A model generated the notes under the pieces. It was given only the letters and a program-made list of their open reading frames with translations, did not search any database and was not told the DNA's origin. Shown here one piece after another: positions 1 through 10,960 of a stretch of DNA of 64,000 nucleotides; position 1 is the first letter of the stretch; every line of letters begins with the position of its first letter. This stretch comes from Cyprinodon diabolis (taxonomy: Eukaryota; Chordata; Actinopteri; Cyprinodontiformes; Cyprinodontidae): assembly GCA_030533445.1 (NCBI GenBank), contig CM060081.1, positions 22,614,611 to 22,678,610 of the forward strand, in the 5' to 3' direction. A program made the position numbers and the translations under genes.

Positions 1-2
1 TC

Positions 3-38
3 GTCAAACCGCACATCGTAGGCTACGCAGTGAAATAA
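3..38 (+). CDS. mettl7a-like: 3' end of an upstream mettl7a-like gene (partial)
   Basis: The first bases encode VKPHIVGYAVK followed by a TAA stop at 36-38. This matches the C-terminus of the downstream gene at 3885-3923 (IRPHIMGYSIK, stop) and the conserved C-terminus of vertebrate METTL7A proteins. The rest of the gene lies left of the window, so only the last 11 codons are visible. I infer a tandem array of SAM-dependent methyltransferase genes on the + strand. A possible poly(A) signal AATAAA lies at 379-384. Confidence 0.8.
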   Translation, partial: VKPHIVGYAVK

Positions 39-608
39 GCCACAACTACTGACTTCTGTATGTAAAATCCCCCCCAAAAAAATTAAAAACAGGTTATAAC
101 AACAACCACCATCTGAATATTGTTACTTTGCCTGTTGCTTGTGAGGCCTTAATAAGAGGGGAAAGGAGGAAGCACCTTAAAGTTTGAAATAATTGCTTTT
201 TCTTAAACTAAGACTATTGGCACTTACAATACTAATTTGTATGGTAGTATTAAAGCAAATATTATTGATTTCAGATAATCAAATAACCATGCATTAGTAG
301 AAGTAGCTGTACAAGCATTCTATCTCTTAAGACACTTATCAATGTTGGTACAACATAGTTGTATTTTAAATGCTTAAGAATAAAATATACACATTTTTGC
401 AAAATGTTTCCTTCTTCTATTGGACTCAGCTTGGGTCACACCTTGGAACTCCTATTTGAAAAAGGACAAAATAAGGAGTTTAATGGCAGTGTGGTCATTT
501 GTCGCCACCTAGTGGTCAGACAAACGAATGGCCAGTATTAGCGGTGTAATCTTTTTATCTTCTGAGGGCTTTTCAGCTGAGGCTACTTCAAAGGTTTTTC
601 TCAGGAAG
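39..608. other. Intergenic spacer between tandem mettl7a-like copies
   Basis: About 570 bp separate the stop of the upstream copy from the chosen start of the next. The spacer must hold the 3' end of the first gene (AATAAA at 379-384) and the promoter or 5' UTR of the second. I see no convincing TATA box, and an ORF across 359-541 has no recognisable similarity. The reading frame of the next gene is open upstream to an ATG at 528, but the family alignment favours the ATG at 609. Confidence 0.5.
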
Positions 609-3600
609 ATGCGGACTTGTTTGATGAGATCTTGTAGACTAGTGTGTTTAGCATTGGTCGCCCCTTTTTATTTGCTGCAGTTCATTGGACTGCGCAGTTT
701 ATACAAACGCGTATTCCCCTTCCTCGCAAACACGATAACAATTACTTACAATGACAAAATGCACAATTTCAAGAGGGAACTCTTTCGAAACCTCGCGAGG
801 TTCGCGAACGCAGACGGTTCGCTTCGGTTGCTGGAGATCGGCTGTGGCAGCGGAGCAAACTTTAGGTATTACCCGTACGGCTGCGCGGTGATCTGCACTG
901 AACCCAACCCGCACATGGAGCCGTACCTGCGTTTGAGCATGGACGCAAATCAGCACCTGACTTATGAGGAGGTTTTAGTTCTTCCAGGCGAGGACCTGAG
1001 GGACGTTCGGGACGAATCGGTGGACGTTGTGGTCTGCACGCTGGTGCTGTGCTCTGTGAACGATGTGGGAAGAGTCCTGCAGGAGGCCCGACGCGTTCTC
1101 AGACGTGTGAGTTGGATTGTGCTGCCTTCACGTGTAGTAGGACATACAACAACCTGACACGCACAGGGTATGGAATCATCTTTAGCAAACCAATTGCATT
1201 CAGAAGTCACCTGATGAATAATCCAACTATATTTAATTGAATCTCTGCCTACATCCAACTATCCCATGAAGTGGGTATTCAATTTAGTTCAGTTTATTTA
1301 TATAGTGCCAATTCACAACACATGTCATCTCATGGCACTTTACAGTTCAACCAGATCATACAGTCAAATCGATTCGAAGTTTTCTATCTGAGGAAAACCA
1401 ATTGATTGCATTGACTCATTGACTCAAATGCAATCCCTCACACTAAGCATGCTTGTAGTGACAGTGGAGAGGAAAAACTCCCTTTCAACAGGAAGAAACA
1501 TTTAGCAGAACCAGGCTCAGTGAGCGGCCATCTGCAGAGGCTGACTGGGGTTCAAGGAGACAGAAGCAGAGATGGTGCACAGGTGGTTGTTCCACAGCAA
1601 CAGTAAACAAAAGAAACTCAAGAAAAGAAAACAGTCAGCTCACAAATAAAGTGATGTTTAAAGCAGGTCTTACTTATGAAAATATCCTTTTTTTAAATCT
1701 CATCTGAAAATGGAAAGAGTATGATAGAATTTCAAACCTGCCAAGACATTTAACAGTTAGTAGGATTAATCAGAAAGGCAGAGAAGAAGCCAATGTATCT
1801 GTACATTCAGTTGTGTACCTTGTACATTTTACCTTTATGGAGAAATGGCACATGGGTGTAGGTTTGCATAGGGACCATAGGGACATGTCCCTACCAAAAC
1901 TTGGGACCGACCTACTTGTCTCTACCAACAATTTGATGTGAATAACATGTTTATAATTAACAATGCGGCATTGTTGCTGCAGTAGTTCTGGATGGAGAAT
2001 GAGAGACGAAAATATTTTTTTTCTAAAATGCAATCTAATCTAAGTGGGTCACTTTGTCGGCTAAAAGCATGTTTTAGAGTCTCTTTACTCGAGTTACAGA
2101 TTAATCGATTACTAAATTAGTTGACATTAATTCAATAATCGATTAATCACGATTAATCCGATGAATTGTTTCAGCCCTAGATAAAATAAATCAAATGGGT
2201 TAAACAAAGCAACTACAGCCCAGATGTACAACTTCTATAGTGAAGTTAATATGTTAAATGGTAAGTGTCAGTTCCTCTTCTAGTTCCCGAACACATTTAA
2301 ATACAATACATTTATTTGGTTTCTTTTTATTTAGCTTTCTTTCATGATACAGAGAGAGCATATAAAATATTAAGAGTGGTTTTTTTTTTACCTCTGTTTA
2401 CCTCTGCACAATTCTATATCTTCAAAAGAAAATACAGGATAACAGACATATTTAGACTATACTTGGTTAAATAGGCAGGTAAGACCTTCTGTCTTAGTTA
2501 CTGGTAAGTTCAAATGCAACCCTTTTCAAAGTGGAAAAAGTCCTAAAATTTGAATAAATATAGCAAGAAATGCTGCTTTTCTCTTTAAATGAAATGCACC
2601 CTGATTTTCACGTCAAGCTTTAAAAAACGAGCATGCATATTTTTGCATAGGACCAATGAAATAAGACCAATAGAGTCCCTACCAAAGTTGAAATCAAACC
2701 TACGTAGTTGGAATGGCATTAAGAGTTTTTATTTGAAAAAAACAGAAATATGTCCTGTTTGTTAATTTGCTGTAAGCCATATATGAGGCATAGGAACCAT
2801 GTGGAAGAAGCTGCTCTGTAAAATTATACTAAATTGACTTTTTGGGCTTCATTCAAAATGCCATGTGGGCAGATAGGACAGAACATTTCTAGAAAAATAG
2901 GGACAGTAAAACTGGTCATACTTTGAATGAAGATGGATGGAGCTAAACACAAGGTAATCCTGGAACAGAACTTGCCCTGTGTTGCAAAAGCCTTCTGCTA
3001 AAACTGTAGCTGCAGCCGAAGGGGAACATGGGGAATCCTCCCTCCATTTATGTGCTACAGTATTTACATAAAATACGGATAAAACATATTTAGGATTGTG
3101 GCTGTATTATGGTAATGTGACAAAGGTCAAGGGTCAGGGATACCTTTGAAAGGTTCCCAGATTGCCAAGTTAAATAGAACGCACCATAACAGTTGGTGTA
3201 CTCAGCTGTGGGTGTATGGTGTGTAATTTGCAAGTCATCATGACATTTCCTAACTTTTAACTGAGGTTGCATCCCATTATTTTAGATCATTTTGCACATT
3301 AATGTACTTTTATCTACATTTTTATGAACAGACACTCTGCTAAAGAATAAGAGGATATAACTCTACAGGACTCTAATGTGCAAGTTATTCATTTTGTCAA
3401 TTCAAATTTCTACACAATATGGCTTAATAAGGTGAATTTCAAGTTTTGAATGCCTTAAAATACCCATGTGTGAAAGAAAGGTAGGTTTGGCAGAAATGTA
3501 AATCTATGAATAGTGTTGGATTAAACAGGTTTCACATTCAATTTAGGTCCCTTTAATGATGAAGTTTGAACTAAACGGCTTAAAGCCGGACTGTACATAA

Positions 3601-3923
3601 CCAGTCAGAGCTTGAGGGCTGCCTAGTCTGGTCTGGAATGAACTTACACCTGTGGAACAGAACCTGCTGTTGGTTTTCTCTTTCAGGGAGGAGCTTTGTA
3701 TTTTCTGGAGCATGTGGTCTCTGATCCCTCCACGTGGACATACTTCTGTCAGTATGTGTTTGAGCCTCTGTGGTACCTCCTGGGGGATGGCTGCACAGTT
3801 ACCAGGGCAACGTGGAGAAACCTGGAGGCGGCTGGCTTTACTGAACTTCACCTAAGACATATAGAGGCTCAAGAAGTTTCTTTAATGATTAGGCCACATA
3901 TTATGGGATATTCAATTAAATGA
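609..3923 (+). CDS. mettl7a: METTL7A-like (TMT1A family) SAM-dependent methyltransferase, two coding exons
   Basis: Coding exons are 609-1106 and 3687-3923, joined by a phase-0 intron (donor CGT|GTGAGT, acceptor TTTCAG|GGAGGA). The product is 244 aa, the same length as human METTL7A. Residues 10-28 are a hydrophobic N-terminal anchor. SAM-binding motif I is LLEIGCGSGANF (about 74-85), and the acidic and post-I motifs are ICTEPNP and DVVVCTLVLCSV. Exon 2 carries GGALYFLEHV and ends MGYSIK. METTL7A (TMT1A) proteins are known as ER or lipid-droplet membrane-anchored enzymes that methylate alkyl thiols using SAM. I chose the start at 609 because it gives the family spacing to the FIGL motif; 624 is the next ATG. 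The intron holds decayed repeats. The gene is convergent with atf1. Confidence 0.93.
1277..1640. repeat. Teleost interspersed repeat in the mettl7a intron
   Basis: The block begins with a phrase of the type TTCAGTTTATTTATATAGTGCC, goes on to CATCTCATGGCACTTTACAG, and contains GGAGAGGAAAAACTCCC and GCAGAACCAGGCTCAG. I recognise this as a high-copy repeat type of fish genomes, probably the 3' part of a non-LTR element. The family name is uncertain and no reading frame is visible. Confidence 0.55.
1940..2182. mobile_element. Decayed right part of a hAT-like MITE
   Basis: The segment ATCGATTACTAAATTAGTTGAC and the terminal GTTTCAGCCCTAG match the right part of the intact MITE at 9434-9807. The left part is eroded: only the stretch near 1975-2000 is similar, and the left terminus is not visible. 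It lies in the mettl7a intron. Confidence 0.55.
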
Positions 3924-4134
3924 AACATATATGAACCCTTTTCTTGGTTCTATACTTAATATATTAATTTCTTAATATTTAGTTTACTGCTTTCTTACTT
4001 TTGTAGTAAAGTTTTTTTTTTTTTAAATCAGTAAGACTGTTATGGCACAGATCTATTTCTAAAGAGCAAAATTATAAAGCTTTTCTTACTTGATAAACAT
4101 CAGACAAACACTCTTTCTAATGAGTGAAAATATA

Positions 4135-4140
4135 TTTATT
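4135..4140 (-). promoter_or_regulatory. atf1: Candidate atf1 poly(A) signal (AATAAA on the minus strand)
   Basis: TTTATT on the + strand reads AATAAA on the minus strand, about 640 nt past the atf1 stop. Cleavage would then fall near 4105-4125, about 200 bp from the stop of the convergent mettl7a gene. A + strand AATAAA at 4210-4215 could serve mettl7a, so the two 3' UTRs may overlap. Other AT-rich hexamers nearby make the assignment tentative. Confidence 0.4.
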
Positions 4141-4776
4141 TACTCACCGAATCAGCAACATTTCATATGCTCTTTGTTTTTCACTCCCCATCCCCCCCAA
4201 AGATGTACAAATAAATATTAACTGGACTTTGTGCTTTTTTTCCCTGATTGTCAAAGTAACTGCCAAGTAACAACCAAACCAAACTTGATATTTCTGATAC
4301 CCTTTATAGTCCATTGCACAAATATAAGGAATGATAGGTGTAACATCTTTTTAAAAAGGGAAAAGAGGGGCATTGCTGGTTCACAATTAAAAGAAATCAC
4401 ATATTGTAATAATACAGTCAAAATTTTGCAGATGCTGGTAAATTAGCTCCAGTAGCAATACGTTTTAAAACACAAGGAAATAGGAAAAATTATACATTTG
4501 AAGACTCAAACTTTAAAGCTCACAATTTCAAACCTCCAAGTATTAAAAATGTACACAACTATAAATGTTACAGAGTTAGCATTAAAAAAAGCAGTTGGAA
4601 AATGGCCAAATTGTCCAGTAAATCTCACTGCCAAAAGTCACTTTTAATCAAAGTAGAAAAAAAAAAAAAACTGGAGGAATTCAGCCTGAAATGAAGTGTT
4701 CCCAGAAACCCAGACTTGTCCAAATGCATGAGAGCTGCGCTGCTTTCACCTCACAGTCTCGACATGTACTAACAGG

Positions 4777-7700
4777 TTATCCTGTTTTCACGCAGTAAAG
4801 ATCCTTTAATGTTTTCAGTTCTTCAATCAATGTCTTGTTTTGGTTCTCCAGAACAGCAACACGGTTTTCCAGACATTTCACATATTCCTTTTTCTTCCGT
4901 CGACACTCACGGGCCGCTTCTCTGAAATCAGGAAAAAACATTAAAGATGTCAAAATGTTAAATAATGAAAAATGTGTTAAAGTTCTCATAGCATCAAGAT
5001 GGTGCATAAGAGCTCAGCTAACATTTTATTTACAAAGAAAACTAAATGAGTATGGGTTATATAATGTACAATAGGTTAACATTTGAACAAGTTGACTCAG
5101 TTTTTTATATTTAAATTATTTGCAAAAATAAAAACTAAAACGATCACAAGTCGTTATTAGATGTTTGAAAATTTGAAAGAAAAAAAAATTGAAAACAGTA
5201 AACATCATTAATCAGGTAAAGAGGATACTTTCCAGATGCTCTATATTTATTATATCAATGCATACAATTCACAATTTAGATATAATTACTGCTCTAAGTC
5301 GGTCAGTCTGTCAGCTAAAGGTGTGTTTTAGAGTCTCTACACCGTAGTTAACGATTAATAAATTAGTTGATGATTATTTAAATAATAAAGCATAGAGCTT
5401 GGAATCCTAAGGTCATGAGTTTGAGCCCCACCCCCACAGACTGCTACTCTGGGTCCCTGAGCAAGACCCGTAACCCCTGGGTGCCACACAATTTTCTTTT
5501 TTGAAAACAAACATTTACAGAATGTTATATTGGAAAAGTTTTATAATTGTCCTAAGTTTGTATAAGTATCTGTTGGACATTCTAGGCAATCCTACCGTAT
5601 CGACCGAAATTAAGAACTATTGTGACAGACATTTTGGCCGTATCATCTAGCCTTTTACTTGAGCTTCCATGCGTTTTGGAAGCCATCAGGCTCCATAATA
5701 CTATGACACCAAACTGAGAGAAATTATTCCTGATTTCACACAGTTTTACTTTGTTGTTGTAACTTTGTGCTAATATATTGACTGAATTTCATATATAGGG
5801 AATATGTAAAAGTCTGGTAATACAAACGTTTCCACACTTGGATAGGGATAAAAGCAAATGCTTTGGGGGAGTGATGGTCAAGGGGTTAGAGCAGTGTGCT
5901 TGTGCTCTGAGAAGGTTGCAAGTACTGGGTTTGATCCCCACAGCCTGCATTCTGGGTTCCTGAGCAAGACACTTAACCCACACTGCCCCCTGCTGGCGCA
6001 CAGTGGCAGCCCACTGCTCCCCAAGGGGATGGGTTAAATGCAGAGTTAATTTATCCAGTTTGAGATCAATAAAGTTAAATTATTATTCACTTTGACTGTT
6101 TATGATGACTAGTGTTTAAACTATTATTGATCTACTAAACAAAAACCAAAGGCACTTTTTCGAGATGTATCTTGCAAGAACAATAAGTAGACAAAGTCCA
6201 CAGGTCAGAGTACTGCACCAGGTTGGGTACCAGTATAAAACATACATCTAAAGGTAGAAAAATAAATAAATAATGTATTACTTCACGGGTGTAGGCATGG
6301 ATATAAATGAACAAAATGCAGGAACCATAGAGTTAAAGGATGAATGAAACTAATTTAGATTTTATTATTAATTAACTCTATATCTTAAAAAATAAATTGA
6401 TTCAAGAATGTCCTGATAATAATATTCTAACAAGGGCAAAACAAAGTCCTGTAGAACTGAGTTTTTATTCTGAAAACACAAGCTGATATTTTCAGAGGCT
6501 GCAATGCCTTCCTCTCTCAGGTCCATACAACACATTCCTTAAGCTTGCTGCCTCAAACTCCCAGAATCCCCCAGTGGCTGCACTGCCTGTCTCCCGCCCA
6601 CGTGATGGACACCGACAGACGAGCAGAAGTCAGCAGAGGCATACATTACATTACGGGCTGGTGTGGATTTTTAAATGGGGATAATTGCAGGTAACGGGTC
6701 GGGTCTCAGTTCAGGTGCAGTTTTGAAAAATCAGACCAGTGCAGGACTCTCTCACAGGTCACACCAGCACATTAAAGATACAAGGGCCGAGGGCTAACCC
6801 TTAACTCTGTATTTACCTGTTTTTTGCAAGCCGGATTTCCCTCTTTAGTGTGGGATCATCAGTTTTAGTTTGAGACAGTCCAACTGGAGAGGTCATCACA
6901 ACGGTCTGGGGAAGGGAGGCAGATGAGGTCGTTGTGCGAATCTGGTAGGTTTGCATCTCTCCTCCAGCTCCTAAATGCAACAAATGACAAAAAAAAAAAA
7001 AAAAACTGAATGTGAATCATATGAATCCTGTCACACAATTTTTGGTTCTTGACTAGAAGTTACTTCTTGTATTATGACTTCCCATTCTCTCAGAGCCCAA
7101 GAAAAAACTTTATTTTGGATGGAAAGAAAAAGGCCCTTGACGTCTGATAAAGGTATAGATTTCACTGCAAAGGAGACACTATCTATAACCAAAATAGAAA
7201 GGGCTGCCAAAAAACCCATTAAAAACATTTTATTCTATTTTTGTCACCATTCCTTCAGTTCACATAACCATTGTCATTTCAAATGTGCTACATTTTTTGT
7301 CTCATTTTGATTACAAAAGAATACTACCAAACAAGGCTGGCACATGAAATGTAAGCGGATGTACTAAATGCTCACCTTGTACTACTACTTGGTTGCTAGG
7401 CACAAGTATCTGCTGACCATCAGGTGTCTGCGCATACTGAAGGATGGTAGCTCCTTGTTGTGCTCCACCAGAGTTGGCCATGGTAACAGCCTGCAGCCCT
7501 TGGAGGCCTTCAGAACCTGGAGATGCCAGCTGGATTGTCCCATTTGCAGCTATGGTAACTTATAAGGAATGATAAAAAAACAAAACTTGTTATAAAAGGA
7601 AACACAATCATTCTTGCTTGCAAAGTAAAAATATGATCGGAAAGGGTATTCTGAAAGTGATTATAGATTAAATTTATTACCAAATTTTACTCTGTTTGAG

Positions 7701-10092
7701 AACACTCAACCAGTATAGTCAAAGAAATTATTGAAATACTTCATAAAAATGTAAAAATCACAGCATCCCAGACTGGTGTTAGTATTTTTATATTCAGTTA
7801 AGCTGAAGAAGCGTTCTTACTGTACTGTCCTGAGCTGGTCTGGTAGATTGGAGTGCTTGGAACTGTAACACCTGTCACTCCTGTGGATGCTGGACTGCTA
7901 TCCTTTCCTTCAATGTGTGTCGTTTCCTGAGATGAAAGGTCGTTAAGGATTTTTCTGCAGGAAAGAAGCAGCCAAGTTATTTCACAAGTTACACAAAAGC
8001 TTTTCTTTCTGGGATGTCATTTGATTAACTTTTTACCTGTATGACGGCCGCCTGGCGAGTATTTCCCTTGTCTTGTGGGTTGTTGCTCCACTGTCTGAGG
8101 AGTCTTGAGAATCTTCGCTATCAGTACCCTGGGCCTTAGCAGTAGAGGTTTAATAAGAATACAATCATCATTATCAAACCACTGTGGGAGAAATTCTGTC
8201 TTTTTATAGGCACTTGTTTGACTATAGCCTCTTTAGTTTTAGATTTATAGCCAAACAGAAACACATTTATTCATTCAATTTATATCCAATAGTAGATTTC
8301 TGTTAGTATTATTGTTTTGTATCTGACTGTATTTTACAACCATGTCAAGGATTTATATTTAAATTATGTGATAGTTTAGAAAAAAACAAAACAAAACATG
8401 AAAGCCAAAAAAAAGGAGCTGCTCTGCTCACCGTTACACTTTGTGCCTGAGGGGACTGAATGACTGATGACTGTGCAGACTGGATCACTCCCTGAACCTG
8501 ATATTGACCCCCAGGCAGTTGCACAACAGCAACAGAAGAACCTCCCAATGACATCTAGGAAAATTAAAATAAAATACAAACAAAAAAATGATTTGCCATT
8601 GATTAGTCTTAAGTTAAACATTTTAGCAAAACAATACAAATTAAATTTTCTAAAAACACTTAATCTACATATAATATATATCGTATTGTTTACATTTAGG
8701 TGCTAAGATTTTTTTTTTTACTATCCTTTAAAATACATCTGAAGTAAAATAGGCAAATGTTGCTTGTATCAGTAATTAATTACTTAAATATTTGATTGAG
8801 GTTTTATGTGTATAGAAATACATTAATAAAACATACATAATTATTGATCAAATTGTTTAACTCTCATTATTAATTTATTTTCCCCGTTGAGGTATTGAAG
8901 TTAGTGGGAGAAACCAAGGTTGCTCTTGACAATGTCATTAGTTTTAAACTAACTTGTTAATCAAATGCTGGAGATTACTTAACATTCACTGATTCTTAAA
9001 TCATGGCACAGTGCAGTACATTAATAGCTAACAAAAAAAGACATTTCTAAAGACAACAATGCTTTTTATTTTGAACCCATTCATGTAAAATTTCAATTAA
9101 TCTAATATTCCAATGGATTTTTAAAAACTGATTAAGATATTAACGTGTTGGTATGGTTGTCATTTATCTGATGCATCAACACAAGTTAACTCAAACTCAA
9201 GGTTAGTTTTCACAAAGTATTAGTGAAACTATTAGTGGAGGTATTCAATTTAAAATAATGAAAGCAATGCAAATAAAATTTGTTTGTTTTTTTCCTGTGA
9301 AGAGCTTTGATCAGAAAACAAATCAAATGACAAAAAATAACGCACTGGATTATCAATATTTATTTAGGTGTACATAAATTAGGTAGAGTCAGAGTTTTCT
9401 GCTGTTCTAATACAAGATACAACATATTGAGTCTAGGGCTGCAACTAATAATCATTTTGCAACCGATTCATCAGTCGATTTTTTTTCTTCTATTAATCGA
9501 TTAATAATCGGATAGATTCCTTAAAGATTTTTTACTACATTAAACCATGTGAAATCAAAACATTTCCAGTTGAGGAGTTCTGGATAGAGCATATAGACAG
9601 ACAAAAAGGTTGATTTTTTTTATCTTGAATAAAAAAATATTATTTTTACAATTTTGATACAATTACTTCTCTAAGTGGGGTTCTCTGTCAGCTAGAGACA
9701 TGTTTTAGAGTCTCTATACTCCAGTTAACGATAAATAGATTACTAAATTAGTTCACAATTATTTCAATAATCGATTGATCATGATTAATCCAATTGTTTC
9801 AGGCCTGATTGAGTCATAAACAGTGAAGACAACTTGGGTAGAATAATTTATGCCATTTTAAAATTGCTTAAAATGTCAAGCCGCGTATTAACTCCATTTA
9901 AACTGTTGTTTCCGTGCCTAATGTTTTCATATGAATGGCCTGTGTAGCCAAGCAGAATGTCAGGTATTGTTTTTAGTTGCATTCATCAGTTACCTGCTGT
10001 GCTATTTGTGAGAACTGAGAGGATGTGATGGTAGTGGGAATGGTTGCAGTCAGTGACTCAGTGCCATTGCTGCCCTGTTGTACGTCTTCCAT
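4777..10092 (-). CDS. atf1: ATF1, cAMP-dependent bZIP transcription factor, seven coding exons
   Basis: Coding exons in transcript order are 10092-9994, 8554-8432, 8134-8037, 7954-7821, 7558-7376, 6970-6817 and 4921-4777. All junctions are GT-AG and phases close to 311 aa. The protein starts MEDVQQG, has a Gln-rich segment (QLPGGQYQVQGVIQ), and then a kinase-inducible domain with the PKA site RRPSYRKI (Ser about 105). A Q2-like activation region (TILQYAQTPDGQQILVPSNQ) follows. The C-terminal bZIP has basic region KNREAARECRRKKKEYVK and zipper LENRVAVLENQNKTLIEEL. IRTTTSSASLPQTVVMTSP and the KTDDPTLKREIRL linker point to ATF1 rather than CREB1 or CREM, as does the dip2b neighbour. ATF1 binds CRE sites as homodimers or CREB heterodimers in the nucleus. 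Oddities are RLAKNRE where mammals have RLMKNRE, and extra Gln-rich coding that makes it longer than human ATF1 (271 aa). Confidence 0.95.
5288..5500 (+). repeat. hAT MITE fragment interrupted by a SINE fragment
   Basis: 5288-5385 matches the internal or right part of the 9434-9807 MITE (GTTTTAGAGTCTCTACACC, GTTAACGATTAATAAATTAG). From about 5388 it runs into a tRNA-derived SINE body (CATAGAGCTTGG, GAGTTTGAGCCCC, GGGTCCCTGAGCAAGACCC). The nested arrangement resembles the copy at 17.5-18.3 kb. It lies in the last atf1 intron. Confidence 0.55.
5865..6085 (+). mobile_element. tRNA-derived SINE
   Basis: It starts GGGGAGTGATGGTCAAGGGGTTAG (A-box-like) and has the B-box-like GGGTTTGATCCCC. The conserved body follows (CCTGAGCAAGACACTTAACCC, GGTTAAATGCAGAG), and the tail is AGATCAATAAAGTTAAATTATTATT. 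It lies in the last intron of atf1, antisense to the gene. I see no clear target-site duplication. Confidence 0.7.
9434..9807 (+). mobile_element. hAT-superfamily MITE with perfect 8-bp TSD
   Basis: The element starts TAGGGCTGCAAC and ends GTTTCAGGCCTG, which are imperfect inverted termini. It is flanked by the same 8-mer ATTGAGTC at 9426-9433 and 9808-9815. An 8-bp TSD and a GGGCTGCAAC end fit the hAT superfamily. It has no coding capacity (374 bp) and lies in the first coding-side intron of atf1. Decayed relatives occur at 1940, 5288 and 17464. Confidence 0.8.
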
Positions 10093-10599
10093 AGTAACTG
10101 AGAAAAAATAAATCAATATTACTGACTCACAGTAACTCTACTGTAACAAGTGCTGTACGCGACGTTATTTGTCTTTACTTTAGTGAAGTCACCAAGCTAA
10201 GCACCCGCTAAAAAAGTGAATCGATGAGAAACAAAATAGTTTTTTTCCTTTTTTTTAAGAGGAATTAAAATAGAAGTATATGAAAATAAGTGCAACAAGA
10301 CACGACTTCCTCTTGGAGGAATTTAGCAATGCAAGTTACGTTATGAACGAGTTACGAAACACAGCAGGATTCTGGAGTCAATACGGTTGACTTTTTAAAC
10401 CTCATTGATTTGATGAGAAATCTCGTAAAAAGTGTAACTTTAATACAAAAATTAAACTCCGCAGCTGAAAATATGAAGCCGCTACTCCCAGAATGTTCGA
10501 GCTTACTAATGTTGCAGCTGGTAGTTAACAGTAGCTAACCAGTTAAGCGGATGTAATTCACTTTAAAACGTTAAAAGCAACCATTTCCGAATTATGTGC

Positions 10600-10960
10600 T
10601 TGACAAGTTTCGTTTGGCTTGTATAAGGGATGGATGAACTATTTTATCCCATTGAGCAAATATATGTAACTCTGTCACTGGCACGCAACTTATCGCGTCA
10701 AAAGACGTCAGCGATACGAGGAGCCATTAAGCTAACTACACCTTCCCTTTTCGTAGGGTGGCGAGCCGTTGACGAAGCACACAAGCCGCCATTACGGTCA
10801 GAGCGGGGCGGACAGACAGACGAGCACAAAAAGTACCGCTCAGTCAGCCAGATAATTTACCTTCTGAAATGATGTGTGACTGCTCTTGTTCACAGCGTGA
10901 AGCTCGGGTAATTCGTGTACAGACTTTTATTTCGAAGAGGACCTGGAAAGTTACTTAGCC
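10600..10960 (-). promoter_or_regulatory. atf1: Probable atf1 5' region: non-coding exon end, CpG-rich DNA and CRE-like site
   Basis: The first coding exon has a splice acceptor just upstream of its ATG (TTTCTCAG|TTACTATGG, exon edge about 10097), so a non-coding exon must lie further upstream. A good donor reading AGAAG|GTAAATT on the minus strand ends a candidate exon at 10861. The surrounding 10.68-10.92 kb is CpG-rich compared with its AT-rich neighbours. It contains GACGTCA at 10704-10710, which reads TGACGTC on the minus strand, seven of the eight bases of the palindromic CRE. The transcription start was not located. Confidence 0.5.

Noticed and set aside
528..608. Upstream ATG at 528 as the mettl7a start
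   Set aside because: It would add 27 residues without family similarity before the membrane anchor; the ATG at 609 gives the usual 244-aa length.
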